From: Saccharomonospora sp. NB11
GTDB lineage: Bacteria; Actinomycetota; Actinomycetes; Mycobacteriales; Pseudonocardiaceae
Reading direction: 5' to 3'
Length of the DNA: 64,000 bases
Assembly: GCF_015910535.1 (NCBI RefSeq)
Contig: NZ_JACBJG010000015.1
Location: 62,001 to 126,000, forward strand
Every line of letters begins with the position of its first letter. Position 1 is the stretch's first letter. The position numbers and the translations under genes are program-made. Of this stretch, positions 25,236-32,572 are shown piece after piece. The notes beneath the pieces were generated by a model that was given only the letters and a program-made list of their open reading frames with translations, made no database searches and had not been told where the DNA came from.

Positions 25236-25620
25236 TGGTGTCCCTCGACGCCTTGCAGGCCAGTCCCGGACGGGAACGACCTCGTGTCGGTTGGTCGAGA
25301 CTCTCCGGTCCCACGCTCGCCTGATCCGACGTCACGTCCGCTCAAGTGTTCGCACCTGGGCCGTACACCAGTGCTGCAGCACTTGGCGGAGCTCGTCGGC
25401 ATGGAATAGCTATCGGTCGAAGCTAAGCCTCCGGTCTCTGGATTTGGGTCGACGGCGAACACGGGTCTCTCGCAAGCGGTGCTGCCGGATCGCCTTGCCG
25501 TTCACGCGGTGGTCCGGTCGCCGATGCCCACACCACACCGGCCGGTTCACGTAGGCGCCCCGACTCGCGAAGCTGCTGCGGGTGTCGTCCCTGACCGACC
25601 GGGCACCCGACAGCCCATCG
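25236..25620. other. Stretch between the DUF5753 fragment and CRISPR leader 2
   Basis: About 385 bases without a gene I can support. Frames on both strands lack family features. By position it should once have held the rest of the Scr1 regulator, but no residue pattern of the helix-turn-helix is convincing. Confidence 0.3.
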
Positions 25621-25681
25621 ACGCTGTGTCAGACTGAATGAAAATCGCTCGTTGGCCGAGTAAACGCGCAGGTCAACAAGT
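25621..25681 (+). promoter_or_regulatory. CRISPR leader 2
   Basis: 61-nt leader before array 2, with a single base difference from leader 3 and a few from leader 1. It carries the same A/T-rich core and ends GGTCAACAAGT at the first repeat. Confidence 0.8.
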
Positions 25682-25892
25682 GTCGGCCCCGCACGCGCGG
25701 GGATGGACCGCCACGCCGCAGCTCACGGGCCTTCGGGTCGATGGTCGGCCCCGCACGCGCGGGGATGGACCGCTGGAGGGGCACTACGTCGAGCGGGTCC
25801 CCGGGTCGGCCCCGCACGCGCGGGGATGGACCCCACGTCCAGTGGACGTTCGTCGAGGGCAACTCGTCGGCCCCGCACGCGCGGGGATGACT
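25682..25892 (+). CRISPR. CRISPR mini-array 2 (4 repeats, 3 spacers)
   Basis: Repeats start at 25682, 25744, 25805 and 25866. Spacers are 34, 33 and 33 nt. All four repeats carry the loop order GCACGCGC, unlike most repeats of arrays 1 and 3. The last copy decays at its 3' end (GATGACTTCC), marking the trailer end. Confidence 0.95.
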
Positions 25893-26314
25893 TCCGATCA
25901 ACGGCTCGCCATCTCTGGTGGCATGACGAGGTCACGGACAGCCGATGAGCACTGCGCCGGTGCGCGAACCGTCTTCTCAAGCGGTTGATCGCGCCCTGCG
26001 GTCGAGTACTCCTGCGGTCATGACGTCTGCAGAGCCAACCAACAGGCGAGATGACTCGGGAGCGGAACGCCGGCTGGGCCGGAGATCTGCCGAGCGATAC
26101 CGTCCGCTCCTTCCTTCTCTTCCATTGCCCTTGCGACGAGCTGTCGCTCTGCGACGGTCGGCCTTCGGTCACCACAGCAGCCGCGCGGTCTCGGGAAATG
26201 TCGAGCGTTCGCCGGACACCACTGCCCCGGCGCACTGAATAACGTTCCGATGTGACAGCCGCCGGACCGCGTCGACCGACACACCGGCGGACTTCCACGA
26301 GAACAGGGGGAGAA
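25893..26314. other. Stretch between array 2 and the small secreted protein
   Basis: About 420 bases without a supportable gene. A plus-strand frame from about 25945 opens with S-Q-A-V-D-R-A-L, which resembles the start of IclR regulators, but the match ends after a few residues. Confidence 0.3.
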
Positions 26315-26686
26315 ATGAGGAACGACACGAAGCGGTGGACGATGCTGGGAGGCGTTCTCAGCGCGGTGCTCGGCATGTCGTTGTTCGCCGCACCGACCGC
26401 GGCGGCCGACGGTTCGGCGTCGATCGAAGGCGTCAAGGTCACCTTCAAGTCGTACGGCGAGGTGTTCACGATCGACGACACCAAGTGCGACGGCGACCCG
26501 GTGTATCTCCAGTACAAGTACAACGGGGGCAAGACCCAGCGCTACAACTTCAGCGGCGGTTGCAAAGCCACTCCCGCGAAGTTGAACCTGGAGCTGGCCG
26601 AGGACAAGAAGATCGAGTACCGGGGGTGCGTCAACCGGGAGCTGTTCGTCGACCGCTGCAGCGGTTGGACGACCGACCGGACCTGA
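26315..26686 (+). CDS. Small secreted protein of unknown function
   Basis: The 123-residue protein has a classical signal peptide (R-N-D-T-K-R, hydrophobic core, A-A-P-T-A-A-A cleavage near residue 28). The mature part, about 95 residues, is Lys- and Gly-rich with four Cys (D-T-K-C-D, G-G-C-K, R-G-C-V, D-R-C-S), suggesting two disulfides in a small beta-rich fold. The ATG at 26315 follows GGGGGAG. I do not recognise the family. Confidence 0.75.
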   Translation: MRNDTKRWTMLGGVLSAVLGMSLFAAPTAAADGSASIEGVKVTFKSYGEVFTIDDTKCDGDPVYLQYKYNGGKTQRYNFSGGCKATPAKLNLELAEDKKIEYRGCVNRELFVDRCSGWTTDRT

Positions 26687-26749
26687 CCGCGGGTCGTTCC
26701 GTCTCCGACGTCGGCGGCCATGTCGGCGTCGGAGACGTCCGCCCACGCC

Positions 26750-27331
26750 TCACCGCTGTCGCCGCACCAGCCGCGACGGTGCCTCCACCGTCCCGCGCAC
26801 ATCGCCCAGCGGCCAGGACCGGCGCACGTGGCAGTCGTGGTTGGCCCACCACTGGAGGTCGACGCGGTCGACGTGGAGGCGCACGGGAAGCAGGTGCCGC
26901 AGGTCGGCCTCGACGGTGCGCGGGGTGATGCCGTCGGCGCAGCGGTCCAACGTCAGGTGCGGCACGGGATCGGGAAACTCGCCCGCATACGGCGGACACT
27001 GGGGGAACGCCGTCACCAGCGCTGCCGTCAACCGCCGAAACGGTGTGTCCGGGTCGGGTCGAAGGTGGATGAGGCCGTCGGGGAAGACGTCGAACGTCGC
27101 GAACGTGGTGTCGAACGGTTCCGTTGCCGCCACGATGGAGGCCACCGTGTCGAGGTCGGACTGCGTGGGGTGCTTCAGCCACGGGCCGAGCAGTGTGACG
27201 TGGGCGTGCACGAACGCGGGATCGGCCGACAGGAACGACAGGTCGTAGTGGGCGGTGCGGCGACGGACGTAGTCGTCGAGAGCGGGCACCGGAACAACGA
27301 GAACCGAATGCCCGGTGGACCACGCGGACAT
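26750..27331 (-). CDS. 2H phosphoesterase (2'-5' RNA ligase-like)
   Basis: The 193-residue protein has the two H-x-T/S motifs of the 2H superfamily: H-V-T-L-L-G-P-W at about 44 and H-L-T-L-D-R at about 125. Members include 2'-5' RNA ligase/ThpR and cyclic nucleotide phosphodiesterases that act on 2',3'-cyclic or 2'-5' bonds. The protein is cytoplasmic with no signal peptide. It lies between CRISPR arrays 2 and 3. A link to RNA repair or nucleotide-signal turnover is possible but not shown by the sequence. Confidence 0.85.
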   Translation of the reverse strand: MSAWSTGHSVLVVPVPALDDYVRRRTAHYDLSFLSADPAFVHAHVTLLGPWLKHPTQSDLDTVASIVAATEPFDTTFATFDVFPDGLIHLRPDPDTPFRRLTAALVTAFPQCPPYAGEFPDPVPHLTLDRCADGITPRTVEADLRHLLPVRLHVDRVDLQWWANHDCHVRRSWPLGDVRGTVEAPSRLVRRQR

Positions 27332-27566
27332 CTCGATCCCTTCATGTCGTCGACCCCGGCGGGCGAAGCGTAGAGCACGGTGATGTGGCAGCGGGTGCGA
27401 GAGGCGTGTCGATGTGACTGAGACAGGACATGGATAGGGCGCGTTCGCCGGTGTCCCACTCGAGGTGCGGCTGGTCGAGCGCGGCGAGCCCCGCTTGCAC
27501 GTCTGTTGCGCGAGGCCGGTCGGGGCAGAGACGCCTTCCCGGAGAACAGGTGCGCACCCCTCGTCG

Positions 27567-27627
27567 ACGCTGTGTCAGACTGAATGAAAATCGCTCGTTG
27601 GCCGAGTAAACACGCAGGTCAACAAGT
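27567..27627 (+). promoter_or_regulatory. CRISPR leader 3
   Basis: 61-nt leader before array 3, differing from leader 2 at one position. A further upstream block (CGGAGAACA...TGC) is also shared with leader 1. Confidence 0.8.
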
Positions 27628-27843
27628 GTCGGCCCCGCGCACGCGGGGATGGACCGTTGATGACCACGTGGGTCTTGTTCTTCGGGATGTCGGCCCCGCG
27701 CACGCGGGGATGGACCTGTCGCAATAGGTGATGTCAACGGATTCCGAAACACTCTCAGTCGGCCCCGCGCACGCGGGGATGGACCCGGTTGGCGCAAGTC
27801 CAGCTTCTCCGGCGAGGAGTCGGCCCCGCACGCGCGGGGATTT
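27628..27843 (+). CRISPR. CRISPR mini-array 3 (4 repeats, 3 spacers)
   Basis: Repeats start at 27628, 27689, 27758 and 27819. Spacers are 33, 41 and 33 nt; the 41-nt spacer is outside the normal I-E range. Repeats 1-3 have loop order GCGCACGC; the last has GCACGCGC and loses its 3' end (GGGGATTTGCGG). It is directly followed by a decayed metabolic gene. Confidence 0.95.
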
Positions 27844-27863
27844 GCGGCATCCGCCGTGCGTCG

Positions 27864-28250
27864 TCAGCGGCCGCGCCAGCGTGGTGGGCGTTTCTCCGCG
27901 AACGCTCGCGCGCCCTCGCGGGCGTCGTCGGAGTCGAACACGGGCGCGACCACGGCCGCTTGACGGCGGAAGGCTTCGTCGCTGGTCCAGTCCGCGGACC
28001 GGTGGACGATCTCCTTGGTGGCCCGTCAGGCGAGTGGTGCGCCGGTGGCGATTCGTTCGGCGAGGGCGAGGGCGGCCTGGGCCAGTGACAACGCCAGGGC
28101 GCCACAGGGATGCGTTCGGCGTCGAGCACTTCCAGGAACTAGCGGAGTTCGTTGCCTTCCTCGCCGACGAGGTGGTCGGGGATTCAGTAGTCGCGGAACA
28201 CCAGCTCGCGGGTGTCGAGGGCGTGCCAGCCCGGTTCGTCACGACGGGGG
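27864..28250 (-). pseudogene. Acyl-CoA dehydrogenase / enoyl-CoA hydratase fossil
   Basis: Read on the minus strand, the 5' part matches an acyl-CoA dehydrogenase interior (G-W-H-A-L-D-T-R-E-L-V-F, then G-E-E-G-N-E-L-R), with in-frame TGA and TAG stops. It then merges into the C-terminus of an enoyl-CoA hydratase (A-L-A-L-A-E-R-I-A, R-A-T-K-E-I-V, and the end F-A-E-K-R-P-P-R-W), again with a TGA inside. Both genes are truncated and joined at a shared A-L-A-rich stretch. Nothing functional remains. Confidence 0.75.
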
Positions 28251-28327
28251 TTGGGCGTGCGCGGGCAGCGTCCGCATCGCGCTCGTCAGCCCGTCGCCTG
28301 CCCGACCCTGCATCCGCCGCGTCCGGC

Positions 28328-28657
28328 TCACTCCGCGAACACCGTGCTCGACAGCACGACGTGGACCACCGTGCCGCCGACGATGCTGAGCATCGCGTTG
28401 CGCCGCCACACGTGCAGGCCGATGGTGACGGCCAATGCGGCCAGCGGCGACACCGCTCGCGGGTGGGCGAGGGAGACGTCGCGCAGGCAGTAGATCGTCA
28501 GGATCACCATGATCGCCCCGGGCATCCGGGTGCTGAGGAAGCGGATGGTCGCGCTCGCCCGCAGTCGGGCGAGCACCGTGAACGGCAGACCTCGGAGTGC
28601 CCAGGTGACCAAGGCGCCGGTGAGAGCCGCGGCGAGGGCGTAGACGGTGTCAGGCAC
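28328..28657 (-). CDS. azlD: AzlD-like branched-chain amino acid exporter subunit
   Basis: The 109-residue protein has four predicted membrane helices and the AzlD pattern (T-R/A-L-P-F near the first helix, R-M-P-G-A-I-M-V). AzlC and AzlD (BrnF/BrnE) together export branched-chain amino acids or methionine. The GTG start at 28655-28657 overlaps the end of azlC by 8 bases. Confidence 0.88.
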   Translation of the reverse strand: MPDTVYALAAALTGALVTWALRGLPFTVLARLRASATIRFLSTRMPGAIMVILTIYCLRDVSLAHPRAVSPLAALAVTIGLHVWRRNAMLSIVGGTVVHVVLSSTVFAE

Positions 28658-29378
28658 GGTGATGTCGCCTGCTGGTCGTGACGTGCTGGGCCAGCAACCC
28701 GACGGTGAGCAGCGAAACGGCGGCCAGAAGCAGTTGGTCGGGGAACAGGAGCCGAGCGACGATCGCGCTGGCCACCGCGAGGATCGGCGTGACCAGGTCA
28801 CCGTGCAGGGTCCTCAGCGCGTCGAGTGCGAGGACGGTGAACAGGGCGGTCAGCGCGAAGTCCAGTCCGACGACGCTGTCGAACACGGGCGTCCTGCCGA
28901 GCAGGGCCCCGATGCTCGCGCCCACCACCCAGTACACGTGAAGGAAGAACTGCAACCACAGGATGCGTTTGCCGGACCAGTCTCGCGCCTTTTCGGAGGA
29001 GGCCAGTGCGTAGGCCTCGTCGCTGAGCGTGAACGTCGAGTACAGCTTCGCGAGGCGACCGGGCACGCGATGCAGGGGGAACGACAGGGCGTAGAAGGCG
29101 TGCCTGGTGTTGATGATGAAGGCGGTGCCGGCGACGAGGGTGAGCGGGGCGGCGCTCACGACCAGGCCGATGAGCAGGATCTCGAACGACCCGGCGTAGA
29201 CCAGCGCGGGGGAGAGGACTGCCCACCACCAGGCCAGGCCGGACTGCATGGCCAGGACGCCGAGGGCGATACCGAGCGGGAGATAGCCGAGACCCACGGC
29301 AGCGGAATCGCGGAACGCGGCCCCCGCATGCGAGGTGGTTCGCGCTGCGGGCCCGATGTCGGCTCGGCGTGTACGCAT
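28650..29378 (-). CDS. azlC: AzlC family branched-chain amino acid permease
   Basis: The 242-residue protein has about seven hydrophobic segments and the AzlC hallmarks P-L-G-I-A-L-G-V, Y-A-G-S-F-E and N-x-R-H-A-F-Y-A-L-S. It is the large subunit of the AzlCD (BrnFE) exporter. It is divergent from an Lrp-family regulator across a 62-base region that contains a palindrome, the same layout as lrp-brnFE in corynebacteria. Export of Leu/Ile/Val or Met under Lrp activation is therefore the likely role. Confidence 0.92.
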   Translation of the reverse strand: MRTRRADIGPAARTTSHAGAAFRDSAAVGLGYLPLGIALGVLAMQSGLAWWWAVLSPALVYAGSFEILLIGLVVSAAPLTLVAGTAFIINTRHAFYALSFPLHRVPGRLAKLYSTFTLSDEAYALASSEKARDWSGKRILWLQFFLHVYWVVGASIGALLGRTPVFDSVVGLDFALTALFTVLALDALRTLHGDLVTPILAVASAIVARLLFPDQLLLAAVSLLTVGLLAQHVTTSRRHHRA

Positions 29379-29401
29379 GTCGTCATCTTATGGAAAAAAG
29401 T

Positions 29402-29416
29402 GCAACACAATGTTGC
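29402..29416. promoter_or_regulatory. Putative Lrp operator in the azlC-lrp divergent promoter
   Basis: GCAACA-CAA-TGTTGC is a perfect 6-bp-arm palindrome midway between azlC and the Lrp gene, within an A-rich patch. Confidence 0.65.
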
Positions 29417-29440
29417 TCGTTGCGACTCTAGAATGCTCGG

Positions 29441-29899
29441 ATGAGAAACAAACTGAGCATGGACGGAGTGGACTGGGACATTGTGTTCCACCTTCGCCGG
29501 GACGGTCGCCTGTCCAACGTGGAGCTCGCGAAGCGGGTCGGGCTGACGCCTCCGCCGTGTCTGCGTCGGGTGAAGCGGCTGGAGGAAGCGGGTGTGATCA
29601 GCGGTTATCGTGCGGTCATCGACCCGGCGGCGCTGGGACGTGGTCTGGAGGTCTTCGTCGACGTCGAGGTCAGTGCCAGCGACCGCAGGACCACCGAGCA
29701 GTTCGAGGCCACCGTGGCGTCGTACGAGGAAGTGATCGAGTTCCGCCGCATGTACGGGCGGCCTGATTATTTTCTCCGGGTCGCCGTCGCCGACCATTCC
29801 GCCTACGAGACGTTTCTCACGGACAAACTCAGCGGATTACCGGGCGTGCTCCGTATCGAATCGCATCTGACTCTGAAAACAATCAAGTCCAACGATTGA
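29441..29899 (+). CDS. Lrp/AsnC family transcriptional regulator
   Basis: The 152-residue protein has an N-terminal helix-turn-helix (N-V-E-L-A-K-R-V-G-L-T, then C-L-R-R-V-K-R-L-E) and a C-terminal RAM ligand-binding domain (about residues 68-145). Transcribed divergently from azlCD, it is the probable amino-acid-responsive activator of the exporter. The ATG at 29441 follows CTCGG without a strong ribosome-binding site. Confidence 0.92.
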   Translation: MRNKLSMDGVDWDIVFHLRRDGRLSNVELAKRVGLTPPPCLRRVKRLEEAGVISGYRAVIDPAALGRGLEVFVDVEVSASDRRTTEQFEATVASYEEVIEFRRMYGRPDYFLRVAVADHSAYETFLTDKLSGLPGVLRIESHLTLKTIKSND

Positions 29900-29968
29900 C
29901 CGTGCGCTTTTTCCCGAGTCGCCGTCGTCCGGAACGGCGTGCGGCCGACATCCCGTCACAGGACTAGG

Positions 29969-29984
29969 TAGACTGATCTGTCTA
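29969..29984. promoter_or_regulatory. TetR-type operator before the tetR-HAD operon
   Basis: TAGAC-TGATCT-GTCTA has perfect 5-bp arms and matches the TAGACnGnnCnGTCTA pattern bound by one group of TetR proteins. It sits 22 bases before the tetR start and would overlap the promoter. Confidence 0.75.
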
Positions 29985-30005
29985 GTCGAGGGAGAGGAGC
30001 GCGCC

Positions 30006-30662
30006 GTGGTCGGACAGCGCGAGCAGGGCCGTCGCCGCAGCTCCGCCAGGCAGCGACTGCTCGACGCCGCGGCGCGGTGCTTCTACGCCCACGGCGTGAA
30101 CGGCACCGGCATCGACACCATCACCGCCGAGGCCGGAGTCGCGAAGATGAGCCTCTACAACAACTTCGACTCCAAGGACGCCCTCGTGCTGGCCTACCTC
30201 GAAGCCCGGCACGCGGAGTGGCTGGAGCTCTACCGGCGTCGACTGGCCTCGGCCGACGGTCCCCGCGCGCGGATCGCCGCCGTCTTCGATGCCTACCTCG
30301 ACCACGCGGAGGCGGCCTACGAGCACGGCTTCCGCGGTTGCGGGCTGTTGAACGCCGCCGCCGAACTGCCCGCCGATGCCCCGGGCCGCGCGGTCGTCCG
30401 CCGACACAAGGAAGAGGTCGCGGCGCTGGTGGCCTCGCACGTCGCGGACCTGACTGGTTGGCCCGCCGAGCGGGTGAGCGCGTTGGCGGACCATCTCGCG
30501 TTCCTGCTGGAAGGGGCGACGGTGCGGGCGGGTCTCGAAGGTGACTCCCGCCTGCTGCACCGCGCACGTGACTTGGCCCTGCGCACCGTGGACGCCTCGG
30601 TCGCCGAACGGGACCACCCGGGCACCGAGCAACCGACCGACGACCGAAAGGACCACGCGTGA
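30006..30662 (+). CDS. TetR/AcrR family repressor
   Basis: The 218-residue protein has an N-terminal helix-turn-helix (T-I-T-A-E-A-G-V-A-K-M-S-L-Y-N-N-F at about residues 38-54) and a helical ligand domain with F-R-G-C-G-L-L-N-A, a signature of the TetR_C group with a conserved Cys. The GTG start follows GGAGAGGAG. Its stop overlaps the start of the HAD gene (GTGA), so both are one operon under the TAGAC operator. Confidence 0.9.
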   Translation: MVGQREQGRRRSSARQRLLDAAARCFYAHGVNGTGIDTITAEAGVAKMSLYNNFDSKDALVLAYLEARHAEWLELYRRRLASADGPRARIAAVFDAYLDHAEAAYEHGFRGCGLLNAAAELPADAPGRAVVRRHKEEVAALVASHVADLTGWPAERVSALADHLAFLLEGATVRAGLEGDSRLLHRARDLALRTVDASVAERDHPGTEQPTDDRKDHA

Positions 30663-31384
30663 ATCTCGCCGACTTCGACGTGTTGAGCTTCGACTGCTAC
30701 GGCACGCTCATCGACTGGGAGACCGGTATCGCGGACGTGCTCGTGCCGTGGGCGAAGGAGACCGGCCTGGACCTCTCCGCCGAGGAGCTGCTCGCCGCCT
30801 ATGCCCGGCACGAGGCGCAGACCGTGCGCGACACCCCCGACGCCCTGTACTCGGCGGTGCTCGCCGAGGCGTTCCGGCGCACCGGCGCCGAGCTGGGTGG
30901 GCCCGTGAGCGAGCAGTGGGCGCAGCGGCTGGGTGACTCGGTGCCCGACTGGCCCGCGTTCGCGGACTCGGCCGACGCGCTCGCCTCGCTGGCCCGTGAC
31001 TACAAGCTGATCATCCTCTCGAACGTGCACCGGGCGGGCTTCGCCGGCTCGAACAAGCACCTCGGCGTCGAGTTCGACCGCATCATCACCGCCGAGGACG
31101 TCAAGGCCTACAAGCCCGCGCCGAACCACTTCGAGGCGCTCGACGCGACCCTGCGGGAGCTGGGTGTCCCCCGCGAGCGCCTGCTGCACGTCGCGCAGAG
31201 CCTCTTCCACGACCACGTGCCCGCCCGGCGGCACGGCCTGCGGTCGGTGTGGATCAACCGGAGGCACGACCGGCCCGGCTGGGGTGCGACGCCCGAGCCC
31301 GCCGAGCGGTACTCCTACGACCTCGAATTCCCCGACCTCGCGTCCTTCGCGGCCGCGGCACGTGAGGCGAAGACCGCGGGCTGA
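30659..31384 (+). CDS. Haloacid dehalogenase type II family hydrolase
   Basis: The 241-residue HAD protein has the nucleophile motif S-F-D-C-Y-G-T-L-I-D-W (Asp at about 11), L-S-N-V motif II (about residue 119), the V-K-A-Y-K-P Lys motif III and an unusual motif IV region ending Q-S-L-F-H-D-H. Type II 2-haloacid dehalogenases hydrolyse L-2-haloacids; many relatives have other substrates. It is co-transcribed with the TetR repressor, which may sense the substrate. Confidence 0.85.
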   Translation: MNLADFDVLSFDCYGTLIDWETGIADVLVPWAKETGLDLSAEELLAAYARHEAQTVRDTPDALYSAVLAEAFRRTGAELGGPVSEQWAQRLGDSVPDWPAFADSADALASLARDYKLIILSNVHRAGFAGSNKHLGVEFDRIITAEDVKAYKPAPNHFEALDATLRELGVPRERLLHVAQSLFHDHVPARRHGLRSVWINRRHDRPGWGATPEPAERYSYDLEFPDLASFAAAAREAKTAG

Positions 31385-31389
31385 CGCGC

Positions 31390-32343
31390 TCAGCGCGGGG
31401 TGAACCCACCGGCGAACGGGGTGGCCCGCCAGCGGTCGACGGCCGGGAACAGGTAGTCGGTGAGTTGCGGGAGCTGCGGGGCGAGGGCCAGTGCGGTCAA
31501 CGCCCGCAGCATCCCCACGGCGTCGACGAAGGTCAGCACCTCCGCGTTCGACGTCCTCAGCCCCGCGCGTCGCGCGCCACGGTCGTAGGCGGCCGTCAAC
31601 TCGGGGCCGAGGGTGGCCAGGTCCCACTCCACCGGCCCCAGCGTGACGAGTTCGAAGTCGGCGTAGAGGTCGCGCTCCCGCCCGTGGAGGATGTTCGCGG
31701 GCGGGCAGTCACCGTGGACGGGTTGCACGTCGATGCCCGGGAAGGCGTGCTCGAAGGCGGCGCGCGACACCACGAGCGGCTCCAGGACCTCCCACTCCCG
31801 ATGCGCGCGGTCGAGATCCTCCGGGGTGAGAAGGTCCGGGCGGGTGGTGAGCAGGGCGAAGCTCTCCGGGATCAGGTGCGGGTCGGCGGTCGACAGGAAC
31901 GACAGCCGACCCGGGTACGAGCGCAGGGCGGCGTGCAGTTCGGCGGTGGCCTCGGCGTTCGCGGCGTAGTCGGGTTCCTTCGCGGTGCCCTCCTCGACGT
32001 ACTGCCAGAACGTGATCGAGAATCCGTCGCGCTGCGCGGGGGTGCGCGGCACGAGCGGGCTGGGTGGGACGACCGGCGTCCCTTGATCGGCGAGCCACTG
32101 CACGACGTCCAGCTCCGTCTGTTGGCGGCGGGCCTGCTGGTCGAGCGTGGTGCCCGGAGGCAGGACCGTCGGGACCCGGGCGACGACCGGCGACGGCGCG
32201 AGGTGGACCACGACGGAGAACAGGTCGTGCAGCACCACGGCGTCGGTGACGGCCAGTCCCCGCTCGCGTGCGGCCCCGACCGCGGCTGCGACGGCGGTGC
32301 GGGTGCGGCGGGCCAGCTCGTGCGCTGTCAGGAAGTCGTTCAC
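31390..32343 (-). CDS. Aminoglycoside phosphotransferase-family kinase
   Basis: The 317-residue protein has an APH-type catalytic loop (V-H-G-D-C-P-P-A-N-I-L) followed by the metal-binding D-F-E region (L-Y-A-D-F-E) and W-D-L-A. Such enzymes phosphorylate small molecules; this one need not act on antibiotics. The GTG at 32341-32343 (V-N-D-F-L) was chosen because the domain begins right after it. It is convergent with the HAD gene, five bases from its stop. Confidence 0.8.
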   Translation of the reverse strand: MNDFLTAHELARRTRTAVAAAVGAARERGLAVTDAVVLHDLFSVVVHLAPSPVVARVPTVLPPGTTLDQQARRQQTELDVVQWLADQGTPVVPPSPLVPRTPAQRDGFSITFWQYVEEGTAKEPDYAANAEATAELHAALRSYPGRLSFLSTADPHLIPESFALLTTRPDLLTPEDLDRAHREWEVLEPLVVSRAAFEHAFPGIDVQPVHGDCPPANILHGRERDLYADFELVTLGPVEWDLATLGPELTAAYDRGARRAGLRTSNAEVLTFVDAVGMLRALTALALAPQLPQLTDYLFPAVDRWRATPFAGGFTPR

Positions 32344-32572
32344 GGCCGTGAGTGTGCCGGACGGGGCGGGTGCGGTCGCCCGAATTCGGCGCGGCCGGGT
32401 GGCTTGTGCCACATCCCGGCGGACCTACCACACCGGCGTGCTCGTTGTCGAGACCATGGCGTCGGGTGTGTTCCGTCGCGCACACCGTCCAGGACACGGA
32501 GTGTGGCGCGATTTCGGCACCCGGTACCGTCAGCGCGCTAAGCCGTCGCAGAAGTGTTGCAGGAGTTGTCTG

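Noticed and set aside
25945-26238. Possible IclR-like remnant starting S-Q-A-V-D-R-A-L
   Set aside because: The resemblance is limited to about eight residues and no helix-turn-helix follows in any frame.
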